Assembly (NCBI GenBank): GCA_032615215.1
Contig: CP128431.1
Span: forward strand, 310,001 to 374,000
Reading direction: 5' to 3'
DNA length: 64,000 bases
From: Microbulbifer sp. MKSA007
Lineage (GTDB): Bacteria; Pseudomonadota; Gammaproteobacteria; Pseudomonadales; Cellvibrionaceae
In this document: piece by piece, positions 16,743 through 24,621 of the stretch
Layout of the letters: the number at the start of each line of letters is the position of its first letter
Numbering within the stretch: the first letter of the stretch is position 1
Made by a program: the position numbers and the translations under genes
The notes under the pieces: model-generated
What the model was told of the DNA's origin: nothing
Databases searched by the model: none
The model's input: the letters and a program-made list of their open reading frames with translations, nothing else

Positions 16743-18041
16743 ATGGTTGAGATTGCACTTCTTTCCGTTGCAGTTCTCGTTATTCTGCTCACTCTTGGCG
16801 TGCCGCTACCCTACTGTTTTGGTGCGGGTTTGATGACCATGTACTTCGCTGGTGACGTCATCATGAAGGGCAACATGCTCTGGGGATTCCAGCAGCTTGG
16901 CAACCCGGTTCTGCTTGCTATTCCGCTGTTTGTTCTGGCGGGCACGATTATGAGCGTCAGTGGCATCGCCGCCAGTTTGCTCAACTTCGTCAATATCTTC
17001 ATCGGCCACCTACGCGGCGGTCTGGGCGTTGTGGCAACCGTCAGCTGTGCACTCATCGGTGCAATCTCCGGCTCCGGCCTCACCGGTGTGGCCGCGATTG
17101 GTCCACTTCTTATTCCTGAGATGGAAAAGCAGGGCTACCCACGCGCTTACGCCACAGCACTCATCGCCAACGCTTCTCTGCTTGGCCTGCTGATCCCACC
17201 AAGCGTGACCATGATCGTTTATGGCTGGGTAACGGACACTTCCATCCTCGCCTGTTTCCTTGCAACGCTTGGTCCGGGCCTATTGATCATGTCCAGCTTC
17301 TCCGTTGTGAACCTGCGTCTGGCGCGCAAGTTTGACCTGAAGCTGGAAGACCGCCCACGTGGCAAAGCCTTTGTGCAGGAAGCCAGCCATCGTGGTTTCA
17401 AGGCAACCCCGGCGCTGCTGATGCCAGTCATCATCCTTGGCGGCATCTACGGCGGCATCATGACGCCGACTGAGGCAGCAGCTGTAGCAGTGATCTATGC
17501 GATTCCCGTTGGTTTCCTCATTTACCGTGGTCTGGATGCCAAAACATTCCTTGGTGCAGGTAAAGAAGCTGCGACTTCCGTTGGCGCGATCATGCTGATG
17601 ATCTTGTTCTCCATGATCCTATCTCAGATGTTCGTTCTGGAAAGCGTGCCTCAGGAACTGGTGGAAGCGATCTTCTCCATCACTGAAAACAAGATCCTGC
17701 TGCTGATCCTCATCAACATCCTGCTCTTCCTTGTGGGCATGGTGGTGAACGACGTGACCGCGATCATCCTGATTGCTCCGCTGCTTCTGCCTCTCATGGA
17801 AGCCATCGGCATCAGCCCGATCCAGTTTGCAGCGATCATGGGCGTGAACACAGCTATGGGCGGTGTGACCCCTCCATACGCTTCGATCCTTTATCTGGGC
17901 GCACGCATCGGCAAGGTGCCGGTCACTCAGGTGATCCGCCCGGCCATGATCCTGATCCTGTTTGGCTATCTGCCAGTGGTGTTCCTGACCTCCTTCTGGT
18001 CAGACCTGTCTCTCTTCATTCCCCGGCTCTTTGGTTACTGA
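16743..18041 (+). CDS. TRAP transporter large permease subunit (DctM type)
   Basis: A 432-residue integral membrane protein with about 11-12 helices. DctM hallmarks are present: A-I-P-L-F-V-L-A-G near residue 60, G-A-I-S-G-S-G-L-T-G-V-A-A-I-G-P near 105, and L-G-L-L-I-P-P-S-V-T-M-I-V-Y-G near 147. The start M-V-E-I-A-L-L follows the small-subunit stop by one base; an open frame from 16653 is an overlap artefact. It forms the ion-coupled translocation channel. Confidence 0.92.
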   Translation: MVEIALLSVAVLVILLTLGVPLPYCFGAGLMTMYFAGDVIMKGNMLWGFQQLGNPVLLAIPLFVLAGTIMSVSGIAASLLNFVNIFIGHLRGGLGVVATVSCALIGAISGSGLTGVAAIGPLLIPEMEKQGYPRAYATALIANASLLGLLIPPSVTMIVYGWVTDTSILACFLATLGPGLLIMSSFSVVNLRLARKFDLKLEDRPRGKAFVQEASHRGFKATPALLMPVIILGGIYGGIMTPTEAAAVAVIYAIPVGFLIYRGLDAKTFLGAGKEAATSVGAIMLMILFSMILSQMFVLESVPQELVEAIFSITENKILLLILINILLFLVGMVVNDVTAIILIAPLLLPLMEAIGISPIQFAAIMGVNTAMGGVTPPYASILYLGARIGKVPVTQVIRPAMILILFGYLPVVFLTSFWSDLSLFIPRLFGY

Positions 18042-18068
18042 CCCCATCACCAGACAAGAGCCCAAAGC

Positions 18069-18086
18069 GAGCTGTGGGAGCAGCTC
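18069..18086 (+). repeat. Intercistronic hairpin before the binding-protein gene
   Basis: GAGCTG-tgggag-CAGCTC (6-6-6) lies between the large permease and the DctP gene without a T-run. It may be an mRNA processing or stability element that lets the binding protein be made in excess. Confidence 0.4.
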
Positions 18087-18136
18087 CGATAACAGCAACC
18101 TCAGTTGCGATTGAAAACAAAACACAGAGGTGAACT

Positions 18137-19141
18137 ATGATTTTGAAGGCATTGAAAACGACCCTTGCGCTGGCAACCATCATTGGTGGTGTAAGTGCAG
18201 CATCTGTCGCTCACGCCAAAACGCTGAAGATCAGCCACATCCGTCCGCAGGGTGCGACTGTTGATTTGGAAGTGAAAGACCTTGCTGAAGAGCTGAAAAA
18301 AGCAACCAATGGCGATCTGAAGCTGAAGATCTTCGCAGCAAGCGCACTGGGTGACTACACCACTGTGCAGGAGCGCATTTCCGTTGGCGCAATCGACATG
18401 GCTGTCCAGCCGGCAGCAACCGCTGTTGAACGCAAAATGCAGATCAGTGCCTTCCCATATGTGGCAGAGAACTGGGAACAGGCGCAGAAGATCTACGGTC
18501 CGGGCGGCGCAATCCATGACGCGATGAAAGAGCTTTATGCCAAGCAGGACATCACCATGCTGGCAGCTTATCCGGTGTACTTCGGCGGTATCGCGCTGAA
18601 CCGTGACGCTGTTGCTCCTGGTGATCCAAATGCAGACAAAGGCATCAAGGTTCGTGTGCCTGGTATCAAAAGCTTCCAGCTGACAGCAGATGCTCTGGGT
18701 TACATCAGCTCCCCAATCCCATTCTCAGAAGCCTTCACCGCTGTTCAGACCGGTGTTGTTGATGGCGTCGTGGGCTCCGGTGCTGAAGGCTACTACGCGT
18801 CATTCCGTGATGTTGCGAAGACCTACATCCCGGTGAACACGCACTTCGAAGTCTGGTACCTGATCATCAACTCCGAACGTTTTGAAGGTCTTGACGAAAG
18901 CTCCCGCAAAGCTCTCGTAGAAGCAGCAAAAGAGTTTGAAGCCAAGCGTTGGGCTAAAGCAGAGTCCGATCAGGGTGCGTTTGAACAGAAACTGGCAGAC
19001 TACGGCGCAACCATCGTCAATCTCTCTAACGATGAGCTGGCAGCAGCGGCCAAGAAAGTACGCGCAGACGTATGGCCACAGATTCTGAACGACGTTGGCG
19101 CTGACTGGGGTCAGTCCATTCTTGAAAAGATCAAGAACTAA
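18137..19141 (+). CDS. TRAP transporter solute-binding protein (DctP type)
   Basis: A 334-residue periplasmic protein with a Sec signal peptide (cleavage after V-A-H-A near residue 27). The mature part begins K-T-L-K-I-S-H, typical of DctP. The conserved arginine region I-K-V-R-V-P-G-I-K-S (about 172-181) should bind the substrate carboxylate, and F-S-E-A-F-T-A-V-Q-T-G-V-V-D-G-V is the usual hinge motif. Downstream dehydrogenase and RidA genes suggest that the ligand is an amino acid, imino acid or opine-like molecule. Confidence 0.9.
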   Translation: MILKALKTTLALATIIGGVSAASVAHAKTLKISHIRPQGATVDLEVKDLAEELKKATNGDLKLKIFAASALGDYTTVQERISVGAIDMAVQPAATAVERKMQISAFPYVAENWEQAQKIYGPGGAIHDAMKELYAKQDITMLAAYPVYFGGIALNRDAVAPGDPNADKGIKVRVPGIKSFQLTADALGYISSPIPFSEAFTAVQTGVVDGVVGSGAEGYYASFRDVAKTYIPVNTHFEVWYLIINSERFEGLDESSRKALVEAAKEFEAKRWAKAESDQGAFEQKLADYGATIVNLSNDELAAAAKKVRADVWPQILNDVGADWGQSILEKIKN

Positions 19142-19166
19142 GCACTCAGACCGCTAGGTCTCCAAT

Positions 19167-19229
19167 CGGATCAGGCAGTCTCGTTCCCCCACCGGCCCCG
19201 ACCCCGGTGTCATCGAATTGCCTGATCCG
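19167..19229 (+). repeat. Nested inverted repeat between dctP and the dehydrogenase genes
   Basis: CGGATCAGGCA (19167-19177) is inverted perfectly as TGCCTGATCCG (19219-19229); inside sits CACCGG/CCGGTG. This nested stem without a T-run may protect the dctP transcript or reduce read-through. Confidence 0.5.
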
Positions 19230-19286
19230 CCCGGTTTTGGAGGCGTTTGCCTCCCAATTGAAATGTGCCAGTAAAAGGCAGGTCCA

Positions 19287-19616
19287 ATGTTTCGCTCACT
19301 GCGCAAAACCGAGACCCCGAATGTCTCCATCACCATAAACGGGCAGGCGGTTCAGGTAGCTGAAGGCTCCAGCCTTTGGGCAGCCATGGCGCTTTCCGGC
19401 ACAACGCAAACCCGGCTGGCCTCCGTCTCCGGCGATCAGCGCTCCGCTTATTGCGCGATGGGCGTGTGCTTCGAGTGCCTTGTTGAGATTGACGGCATCC
19501 CCAACCAACAAGCCTGCCTCACCAAGGTTTCTGAAGGAATGGAAGTTCGCAGTCAGCTGCTGACCGAGCAGTCCATTGCTCCACTTAGTTCAGATGAGGG
19601 AGCGCAGCATGACTGA
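19287..19616 (+). CDS. (2Fe-2S)-binding subunit, HcnA/opine-oxidase type
   Basis: A 109-residue ferredoxin-like protein with the plant-type cluster spacing C56-x4-C61-x2-C64-x12-C77. The phrase Y-C-A-M-G-V-C-F-E-C-L-V-E-I is characteristic of HcnA and of the small subunit of opine, octopine or hydroxyproline dehydrogenases. It should pass electrons from flavin subunits to the respiratory chain. It overlaps the next gene by 8 bases and forms a three-part oxidase with 19609-21024 and 21021-22137. Confidence 0.85.
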   Translation: MFRSLRKTETPNVSITINGQAVQVAEGSSLWAAMALSGTTQTRLASVSGDQRSAYCAMGVCFECLVEIDGIPNQQACLTKVSEGMEVRSQLLTEQSIAPLSSDEGAQHD

Positions 19617-21024
19617 GATTTTTGACCTTGCCATCATCGGCGCTGGCCCCGGCGGCATGTCTGCCGCCTTACAGGCCGCAGAGTTTGGCGCCTCCGTTGT
19701 GGTTCTGGACCGGAAGGCAACACCCGGCGGCCAGATCTACCGCGATGTCACACAGAGCCCTCTGTTGGATCCATCCGTTCTGGGTGTTGAATACACTGAG
19801 GGCGCAGAGCTGGTGAACGCGTTCCTAGAGGCCGACATTGACCGCCACCAGAACTCAGATGTCTGGCACATTGGCGAGAATGGCGAAGTTCTCTATTCGC
19901 AAGACAACCAGACTCGCCGCCTTGTCGCCCGCGAACTCATCATCAGCCCCGGCGCTATGGAGCGTCCGTTCCCAATCGAAGGCTGGCATCTTCCCGGTGT
20001 GATGACCGCTGGCAGCGCTCAGGTGATGTTGAAATCGGACGGCATGGTGAAAGACGGTGCCATCTTCGCAGGCACAGGTCCGCTGCTGTACCTGATCGTC
20101 GCCCAATACCTACGCCTCGGCGTCACCGTTAATGCCGTCGTGGACACAACACCAGCTGGCGGCGCTGGTCGCGCTTTGCAGCATCTGGGCGGTGCGCTGA
20201 GCAAACCAGCTTACCTCATCAAGGGCCTGAAGCTCCTTAACGAGATCCGTAAAGCTGGCGTTCCAGTCTTTCGCCACGCATCCGAGCTGAGCGTTCTTGG
20301 AGAAAGCAAGGCCGTTGGCCTGCAGTTCAAACAGGACGGTCGCACACACTCCGTCAACGCTGACCACATCTTCCTGCATCAGGGCGTTATTCCCAACCTC
20401 AACATGACCCGCGCTCTTGGTATGGACCATCACTGGTCCGAGCAACAGCTCTGCTGGACGCCGACACTTGACGACTGGGGCCAGAGTTCCATCCCTCACA
20501 TCGCTGTGGTTGGTGACGCCGCTGGCGTTCAGGGTGCTGAGGCAGCTCGGCACGCAGGTCGTCTGGCTGCGCTGCAAGCCATGCACAAACTTGGCAAGGT
20601 GAATAAGTCGGATTTGGAGAGCATGAGTGCGGACCATTTGAAGGCGATGAGTTCGTTCAAAACTTTCCGCCGTTTTCTGGACGCATACTACGCGCCTCCA
20701 ACACAGCAACGCATTCCAACGCAAAATTCGACGTTGGTATGTAGATGCGAGGAACAGACCGTTGGTCAGCTGCGTGCCGGGTTCGAGCAAGGTGCGAAAG
20801 ATCCCAATGCTCTCAAGGCGTTAACACGCTGCGGCATGGGTCCGTGTCAAGGCCGTCAGTGCGGACATACGGTCAGCGAGCTGCTGGCGGACTGGCAGAG
20901 CAAGCCTGTCTCAGAAGTGGGCTACTATCGCCTGCGCTCGCCGCAAAAGCTGCTAAGTATCGAAGAACTCAGTCATTTTCAGGATGTGCAACCTGCACCA
21001 AAACCAGCCGAGGTGTCCGCATGA
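19609..21024 (+). CDS. FAD/NAD(P)-dependent oxidoreductase subunit, HcnB type
   Basis: A 471-residue flavoprotein starting M-T-E-I-F-D-L; an upstream ATG at 19576 is less likely. It has a dinucleotide fold I-I-G-A-G-P-G-G-M-S-A-A (about 9-20), a second nucleotide-binding region near 150, and a C-terminal BFD-like cysteine set (C-R-C, then R-C-G-M-G-P-C-Q-G-R-Q-C-G) for a second [2Fe-2S] cluster. This matches the middle subunit of HCN synthase and opine/hydroxyproline dehydrogenases. ATGA overlap with the next gene shows tight coupling. HCN formation is possible but catabolism is favoured by the TRAP and RidA context. Confidence 0.85.
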   Translation: MTEIFDLAIIGAGPGGMSAALQAAEFGASVVVLDRKATPGGQIYRDVTQSPLLDPSVLGVEYTEGAELVNAFLEADIDRHQNSDVWHIGENGEVLYSQDNQTRRLVARELIISPGAMERPFPIEGWHLPGVMTAGSAQVMLKSDGMVKDGAIFAGTGPLLYLIVAQYLRLGVTVNAVVDTTPAGGAGRALQHLGGALSKPAYLIKGLKLLNEIRKAGVPVFRHASELSVLGESKAVGLQFKQDGRTHSVNADHIFLHQGVIPNLNMTRALGMDHHWSEQQLCWTPTLDDWGQSSIPHIAVVGDAAGVQGAEAARHAGRLAALQAMHKLGKVNKSDLESMSADHLKAMSSFKTFRRFLDAYYAPPTQQRIPTQNSTLVCRCEEQTVGQLRAGFEQGAKDPNALKALTRCGMGPCQGRQCGHTVSELLADWQSKPVSEVGYYRLRSPQKLLSIEELSHFQDVQPAPKPAEVSA

Positions 21025-22137
21025 ATTTTGATGCAATCATCATCGGCGGCGGAATCCACGGCAGCGCAACAGCCTATCACCTTGCAAACGCTGGCATAAA
21101 AGCTCTGGTGCTGGAAAAAGACTACGTTGGCCGCCATGCCTCCGGCGTAAACGCTGGCGGCGTGCGCTTGCTGGGCCGTGACTTTGCAGAAGTCCCCCTC
21201 TCCAAAGAGGCTATGACACGCTGGCAAACGCTGGATCAGGAGCTGGATGCCGACACGGGCTTTCGCTGTCGCAGCCTGATCAACATCGCAATCGATGATG
21301 CAGACATGAGCAAAATCAGCAGTCGTATCAACCAGCTAGCAGAGCTGGGTTATGATCACGAAGTCCAGATCGACCAGAAGGAACTGCGCGAACGCCTGCC
21401 TCATGTGGCCCCCAACTGCGTCGGCGGCGTCGTCTCTGAGCAAGACGGTTATGCCATCCCCTACAAAGCCACCAGTGCGTACCGATTAGCAGCTGAGCGC
21501 GCAGGCGCAATCTTTCATGAAGGCGAGATCCGTGCAGTCTCTACGCCAAATCGGCGACAACTGGCAGGTTAAAACCGACACGGCAACCTATGACGCCGGT
21601 ATTCTGATCAACTGTTCCGGCGCCTGGGCTGACAAAACCGCTGTTCTGATGGGCGACAATGTCCCCCTCTCGCACAGTGCGCCCATGCTGATGATCACCG
21701 CCCGCATGCCACACTTTGCGGGGCCGGTAGTTGGAGCGATCTCACGGCAGCTGTCGTTCAAACAGTTTGAGAACGGAACGGTTCTGATCGGCGGCGGGGC
21801 CAAGGGTTTTGCAGACCGCGACAACAACCGCACGACACTGGACTACAAGAAACTCGCACTTGCAGCAGAGACGACTAAGACCTTCTTTCCTATCATGAAA
21901 AAGGCCGTCATCAATCGCATGTGGGCTGGATTGGAGGCGTATATGCCAGACAATCTGCCGGTGATCGGCGCAGGGGTGAATGCACGCAACGCCTACCATG
22001 CTTTCGGGTTTTCTGCGCATGGTTTTCAGCTTGGACCAATTGTGGGGGATGTTCTCACTCAGTTGATCACCACCGGCAAATCCAGCTTTGATCTGAACCC
22101 GTTCCGCATTGATCGCTTTGAGCGCAAGGTGCTCTAA
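21021..22137 (+). CDS. FAD-dependent amino-acid oxidase/dehydrogenase subunit (HcnC/DadA type), frame broken near 21540
   Basis: A DAO-superfamily flavoprotein: I-I-G-G-G-I-H-G-S-A-T-A-Y-H (about 5-18), then A-S-G-V-N-A-G-G-V-R (about 43-52), and a C-terminal N-A-Y-H-A-F-G-F-S-A-H-G with the FAD-closing glycine. It is encoded in two frames: the first runs from 21021 to a stop at 21572, the second is open from 21517 to 22137. The switch falls between about 21527 and 21560, where one extra base would explain it. Joined, the protein is about 372 residues, normal for the family. It should oxidise the imported amine to an imine. A real lesion would inactivate the whole oxidase. Confidence 0.75.
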
Positions 22138-22172
22138 CTCTTCAATTTTCCAAGACAACAGGAAGTAAACCA

Positions 22173-22523
22173 ATGACCATTGAACGCGTGGGCTCCAACC
22201 ACCGCATGAGCAAGATCGTCAAGCACAACGGCACCATCTATCTGTGCGGCCAGACCGCTGCAGATAATCCAAGCTGGGACATTACCGAACAGACCCGGCG
22301 CTGTTTGGCAAAGGTTGATGCATTGCTGGAACAAGCTGGCAGCGATCGCAACAAGATCCTGTCCACCACCATTTATGTGCGTGATATGAAGGACTTCGCA
22401 GCGATGAATGCGGTTTGGGATGCATGGGTTGCTGATGGCGAGAAACCAGCACGCGCCTGTGTGGAAGCGCGCATGGCGCGTCCGGACATTCTGGTTGAGT
22501 TCACTGTGGTTGCTGCGCAGTAA
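22173..22523 (+). CDS. RidA-family enamine/imine deaminase
   Basis: A 116-residue YjgF/YER057c/UK114 protein. The catalytic arginine is R94 in K-P-A-R-A-C, and the barrel motif Y-L-C-G-Q-T-A (about 23-29) is present. RidA proteins hydrolyse reactive imines released by flavin or PLP amino-acid enzymes, so its place right after an amino-acid-oxidase-like gene is functionally sensible. AGGA lies before the ATG. It ends the TRAP-oxidase operon and faces the TetR gene. Confidence 0.9.
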   Translation: MTIERVGSNHRMSKIVKHNGTIYLCGQTAADNPSWDITEQTRRCLAKVDALLEQAGSDRNKILSTTIYVRDMKDFAAMNAVWDAWVADGEKPARACVEARMARPDILVEFTVVAAQ

Positions 22524-22533
22524 GATCAAGCTG

Positions 22534-22556
22534 AGCCCGTGGTAACTGCGGGCTCT
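22534..22556. terminator. Hairpin between convergent ridA and tetR genes
   Basis: GAGCCCG-N9-CGGGCTC is a perfect 7-base stem followed by a T/C-rich stretch. It is probably a shared weak terminator. Confidence 0.55.
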
Positions 22557-23165
22557 CTACTTCTGAACGAGGCCTTCTACCATCACTTCCCAGGAAGCCA
22601 GAAAGCGCCGTTCCACCTCATTATTGGTGCCTTCAAGACGGCTCAGGATCAGAGTTCCTTCAAACAACTCAACGATAGCTTCGACGATATGCGTCGCATT
22701 CGCCTTACGGATCACGCCGTTTTCCATCCCCTCGACAATCTGTTCGCTGATACGGCTACGCAGCAGGCCGAAAAACTTCTTCAACACCACGCGTGCGACG
22801 TGGTGCTTGTAAAACTCCACCCAGATTGCCGTCAGTTCTGAGTGCGTTCCAAGGTAAATCAGAGTGGTCACACAGATGGAACGGATGCGTTCCAGCACAT
22901 CGGCATCAGACTCTGTTTCCTCCTTGATTTGCTCAACAATCTCGTCATCGCACATCTGCAGATACTCAGCCAGAATCTCGTCCTTACTGGCAAAGATGGA
23001 GCCAATGCTTTGCTGGGAGAGCCCGGTTTCCTTGGCGATATCCTTGAAGGTGGTGTTGAAATAGCCGTTACGCGCGAAACAACACAAAGAACCTTGAAGA
23101 ATGATCATACGATCATCCTGCAGTGCAGCCGGAATGTCCTCTCTGCTTTGCTGGGGGCCCTTCAT
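22557..23165 (-). CDS. TetR-family transcriptional regulator
   Basis: A 202-residue TetR regulator. The N-terminal helix-turn-helix reads F-A-R-N-G-Y-F-N-T-T-F-K-D-I-A, then T-G-L-S-Q-Q-S-I-G-S-I-F (about 30-60), with a divergent helical ligand domain after it. It converges on ridA and may repress the upstream oxidase operon or an unseen target. The 284-base region upstream contains a TTACAA-ac-TTGTAA palindrome that could be its operator. The BetI-like use of choline or betaine is one possibility but is not supported further. Confidence 0.88.
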   Translation of the reverse strand: MKGPQQSREDIPAALQDDRMIILQGSLCCFARNGYFNTTFKDIAKETGLSQQSIGSIFASKDEILAEYLQMCDDEIVEQIKEETESDADVLERIRSICVTTLIYLGTHSELTAIWVEFYKHHVARVVLKKFFGLLRSRISEQIVEGMENGVIRKANATHIVEAIVELFEGTLILSRLEGTNNEVERRFLASWEVMVEGLVQK

Positions 23166-23356
23166 AAACGCTCTCCAAAGTCTCGGTCACGACCCTTCTC
23201 TGGTCGCAATACGGCTGATTTCGGCGATTAAAGAAGGACGCTAGCATGTAATCATGGCCCCCGCGCCGGATGATCACGGGCAAGGTTGATACGCTTTTTT
23301 CCCGTTCACTAAGCTGAAAGCTTCCTTTGATTTGAGTTTGACGAATTTATGCAAGC

Positions 23357-23370
23357 TTACAAACTTGTAA
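23357..23370. promoter_or_regulatory. Palindrome upstream of the Asp/His-rich protein gene
   Basis: TTACAA-ac-TTGTAA is a perfect 6-2-6 dyad within a series AAGCTT, AAACTT, AAAGTT about 8 bases apart. It lies 80 bases before the ATG at 23450 and could bind the OmpR-type regulator encoded downstream or the divergent TetR protein. Confidence 0.4.
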
Positions 23371-23449
23371 AGTTGGTGTCCGGCAGCTGAAAAACTGGCG
23401 GGCTACTCCTTGGATGTCCCGGCAATAACGCCCCCCAAGGAGATACACT

Positions 23450-23812
23450 ATGAAAACAATCAGTATTTTGATGAGTTCTGTTCTTTTAACCGTTGCTTCA
23501 ACTGGTTTTGTCGCTGCTGCTAGCACACCTGCCCCGGAGGCCGACCTTCAGATCAATACACCTTTCATTGTTGCCGATGCCCGCTCCGTTCAGGAGGAAC
23601 ACCGCGCTGAAAAAGCGGGATCCTGCAAAGATTACGACGACTCTTCCGAACACGGTGAAGGGCATGATGAACGCAACGAACACGACGACCGTGATGAGCA
23701 CGATCGCTACGATGATCATGACGAAGATCGCAACCACGACGATTGCGACCGCCACGATGATGAAGTTGAGCGGGAGCACGAACACGAGCGTTCAAGCCGA
23801 TCCCACGGCTAA
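23450..23812 (+). CDS. Exported Asp/His/Glu-rich small protein
   Basis: A 120-residue protein with a signal peptide (hydrophobic core about 5-21, cleavage near A-A-A at 22-24). From about residue 59 to the end the sequence is nearly all D, H, E and R in pairs such as H-D-D-R-D-E-H, with two isolated cysteines. Such a tail could bind divalent metals in the periplasm and is likely disordered. AGGAGA precedes the ATG. It lies just upstream of a two-component system whose sensor has its own acidic loop, suggesting a metal- or cation-responsive unit. No known family is recognised. Confidence 0.75.
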   Translation: MKTISILMSSVLLTVASTGFVAAASTPAPEADLQINTPFIVADARSVQEEHRAEKAGSCKDYDDSSEHGEGHDERNEHDDRDEHDRYDDHDEDRNHDDCDRHDDEVEREHEHERSSRSHG

Positions 23813-23851
23813 TACTTCCCGCGGGTAGTCCCCAACACCACCCGAGGAAGT

Positions 23852-23881
23852 GCGCATCAACGTTTCCAGACGTTGATGCGC
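23852..23881 (+). terminator. Terminator/attenuator between the exported protein and the response regulator
   Basis: GCGCATCAACGT (23852-23863) and ACGTTGATGCGC (23870-23881) form a perfect 12-base stem with a 6-base loop, followed by TTTCTT. It probably terminates most transcripts of the small protein gene. Confidence 0.7.
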
Positions 23882-23943
23882 TTTCTTGACCAGATCAACC
23901 GGTTCGTGCAAACACAACGTACTGCAGTTACTCAGAGTATCTT

Positions 23944-24621
23944 ATGCGCATTCTCTTGCTGGAAGACGACATCGAAATCGGGACATGGGTTGAAGACGGC
24001 CTCTCAAAGGCGGGTCATGTGATTGATTGGGTCAAAGACGGCCACGATGCGTTTTTGAATGCAACCACACGCGAGTATGATGTCATCGTTCTGGACCGCA
24101 TGACACCGGGTCTTGATGGCCTATCGGTTCTGAAAGCGCTGCGCTCCACCAACAACTCTGTCCCTGTCCTGTTTCTCACCGCGCTTGGTTCCGTCGAAGA
24201 TCGCGTGGAAGGGTTGGATGCTGGCGGAGATGACTACCTGCCCAAACCCTTTGCATTTTCAGAGCTTTTGGCCCGCGTTTCCGCGCTTGGTCGCCGCCCC
24301 AGTACCAACTCAGGCGAAACAACAAGCTGCCTTGAAGTGGAGAAGTTCCGACTCAACTTGCTGAAGCAGCAATGCACCCGAGCAGGACAGCCGGTCCCGC
24401 TCAATGCAAAAGAGTTTCGTTTGTTTGAAACCTTCATCCGCAACAAAGGCCGTGTGTTGACCAAGAACATGCTGCTGGAGAAGGTTTGGGACATGAACTT
24501 CGACCCAACCAGCAGTGTGGTAGAGACGCATATCAGCCGCCTACGCAGCAAAATCGAAAAGCCGTTTGACATTGAACTCATCCGGACTATTCGCGGGGCA
24601 GGGTACATACTGGATGATTAA
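23944..24621 (+). CDS. OmpR/PhoB-family response regulator
   Basis: A 225-residue regulator. The receiver domain has the acidic pair E-D-D (7-9), the phosphorylation site D51 in V-L-D-R-M-T-P-G, and K101 in L-P-K-P-F. A winged-helix DNA-binding domain follows (about 130-225) with V-E-T-H-I-S-R-L-R-S-K-I near its recognition helix. It resembles the QseB/PmrA branch. Its stop overlaps the kinase start by 8 bases. The likely targets are the exported Asp/His-rich protein and its own operon. Confidence 0.93.
   Translation: MRILLLEDDIEIGTWVEDGLSKAGHVIDWVKDGHDAFLNATTREYDVIVLDRMTPGLDGLSVLKALRSTNNSVPVLFLTALGSVEDRVEGLDAGGDDYLPKPFAFSELLARVSALGRRPSTNSGETTSCLEVEKFRLNLLKQQCTRAGQPVPLNAKEFRLFETFIRNKGRVLTKNMLLEKVWDMNFDPTSSVVETHISRLRSKIEKPFDIELIRTIRGAGYILDD

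Noticed and set aside
19287..22137. Calling the three-subunit oxidase a hydrogen cyanide synthase
   Set aside because: The subunit types fit, but TRAP uptake and RidA favour amine catabolism, and the last subunit has a frame break; only the family type is claimed.
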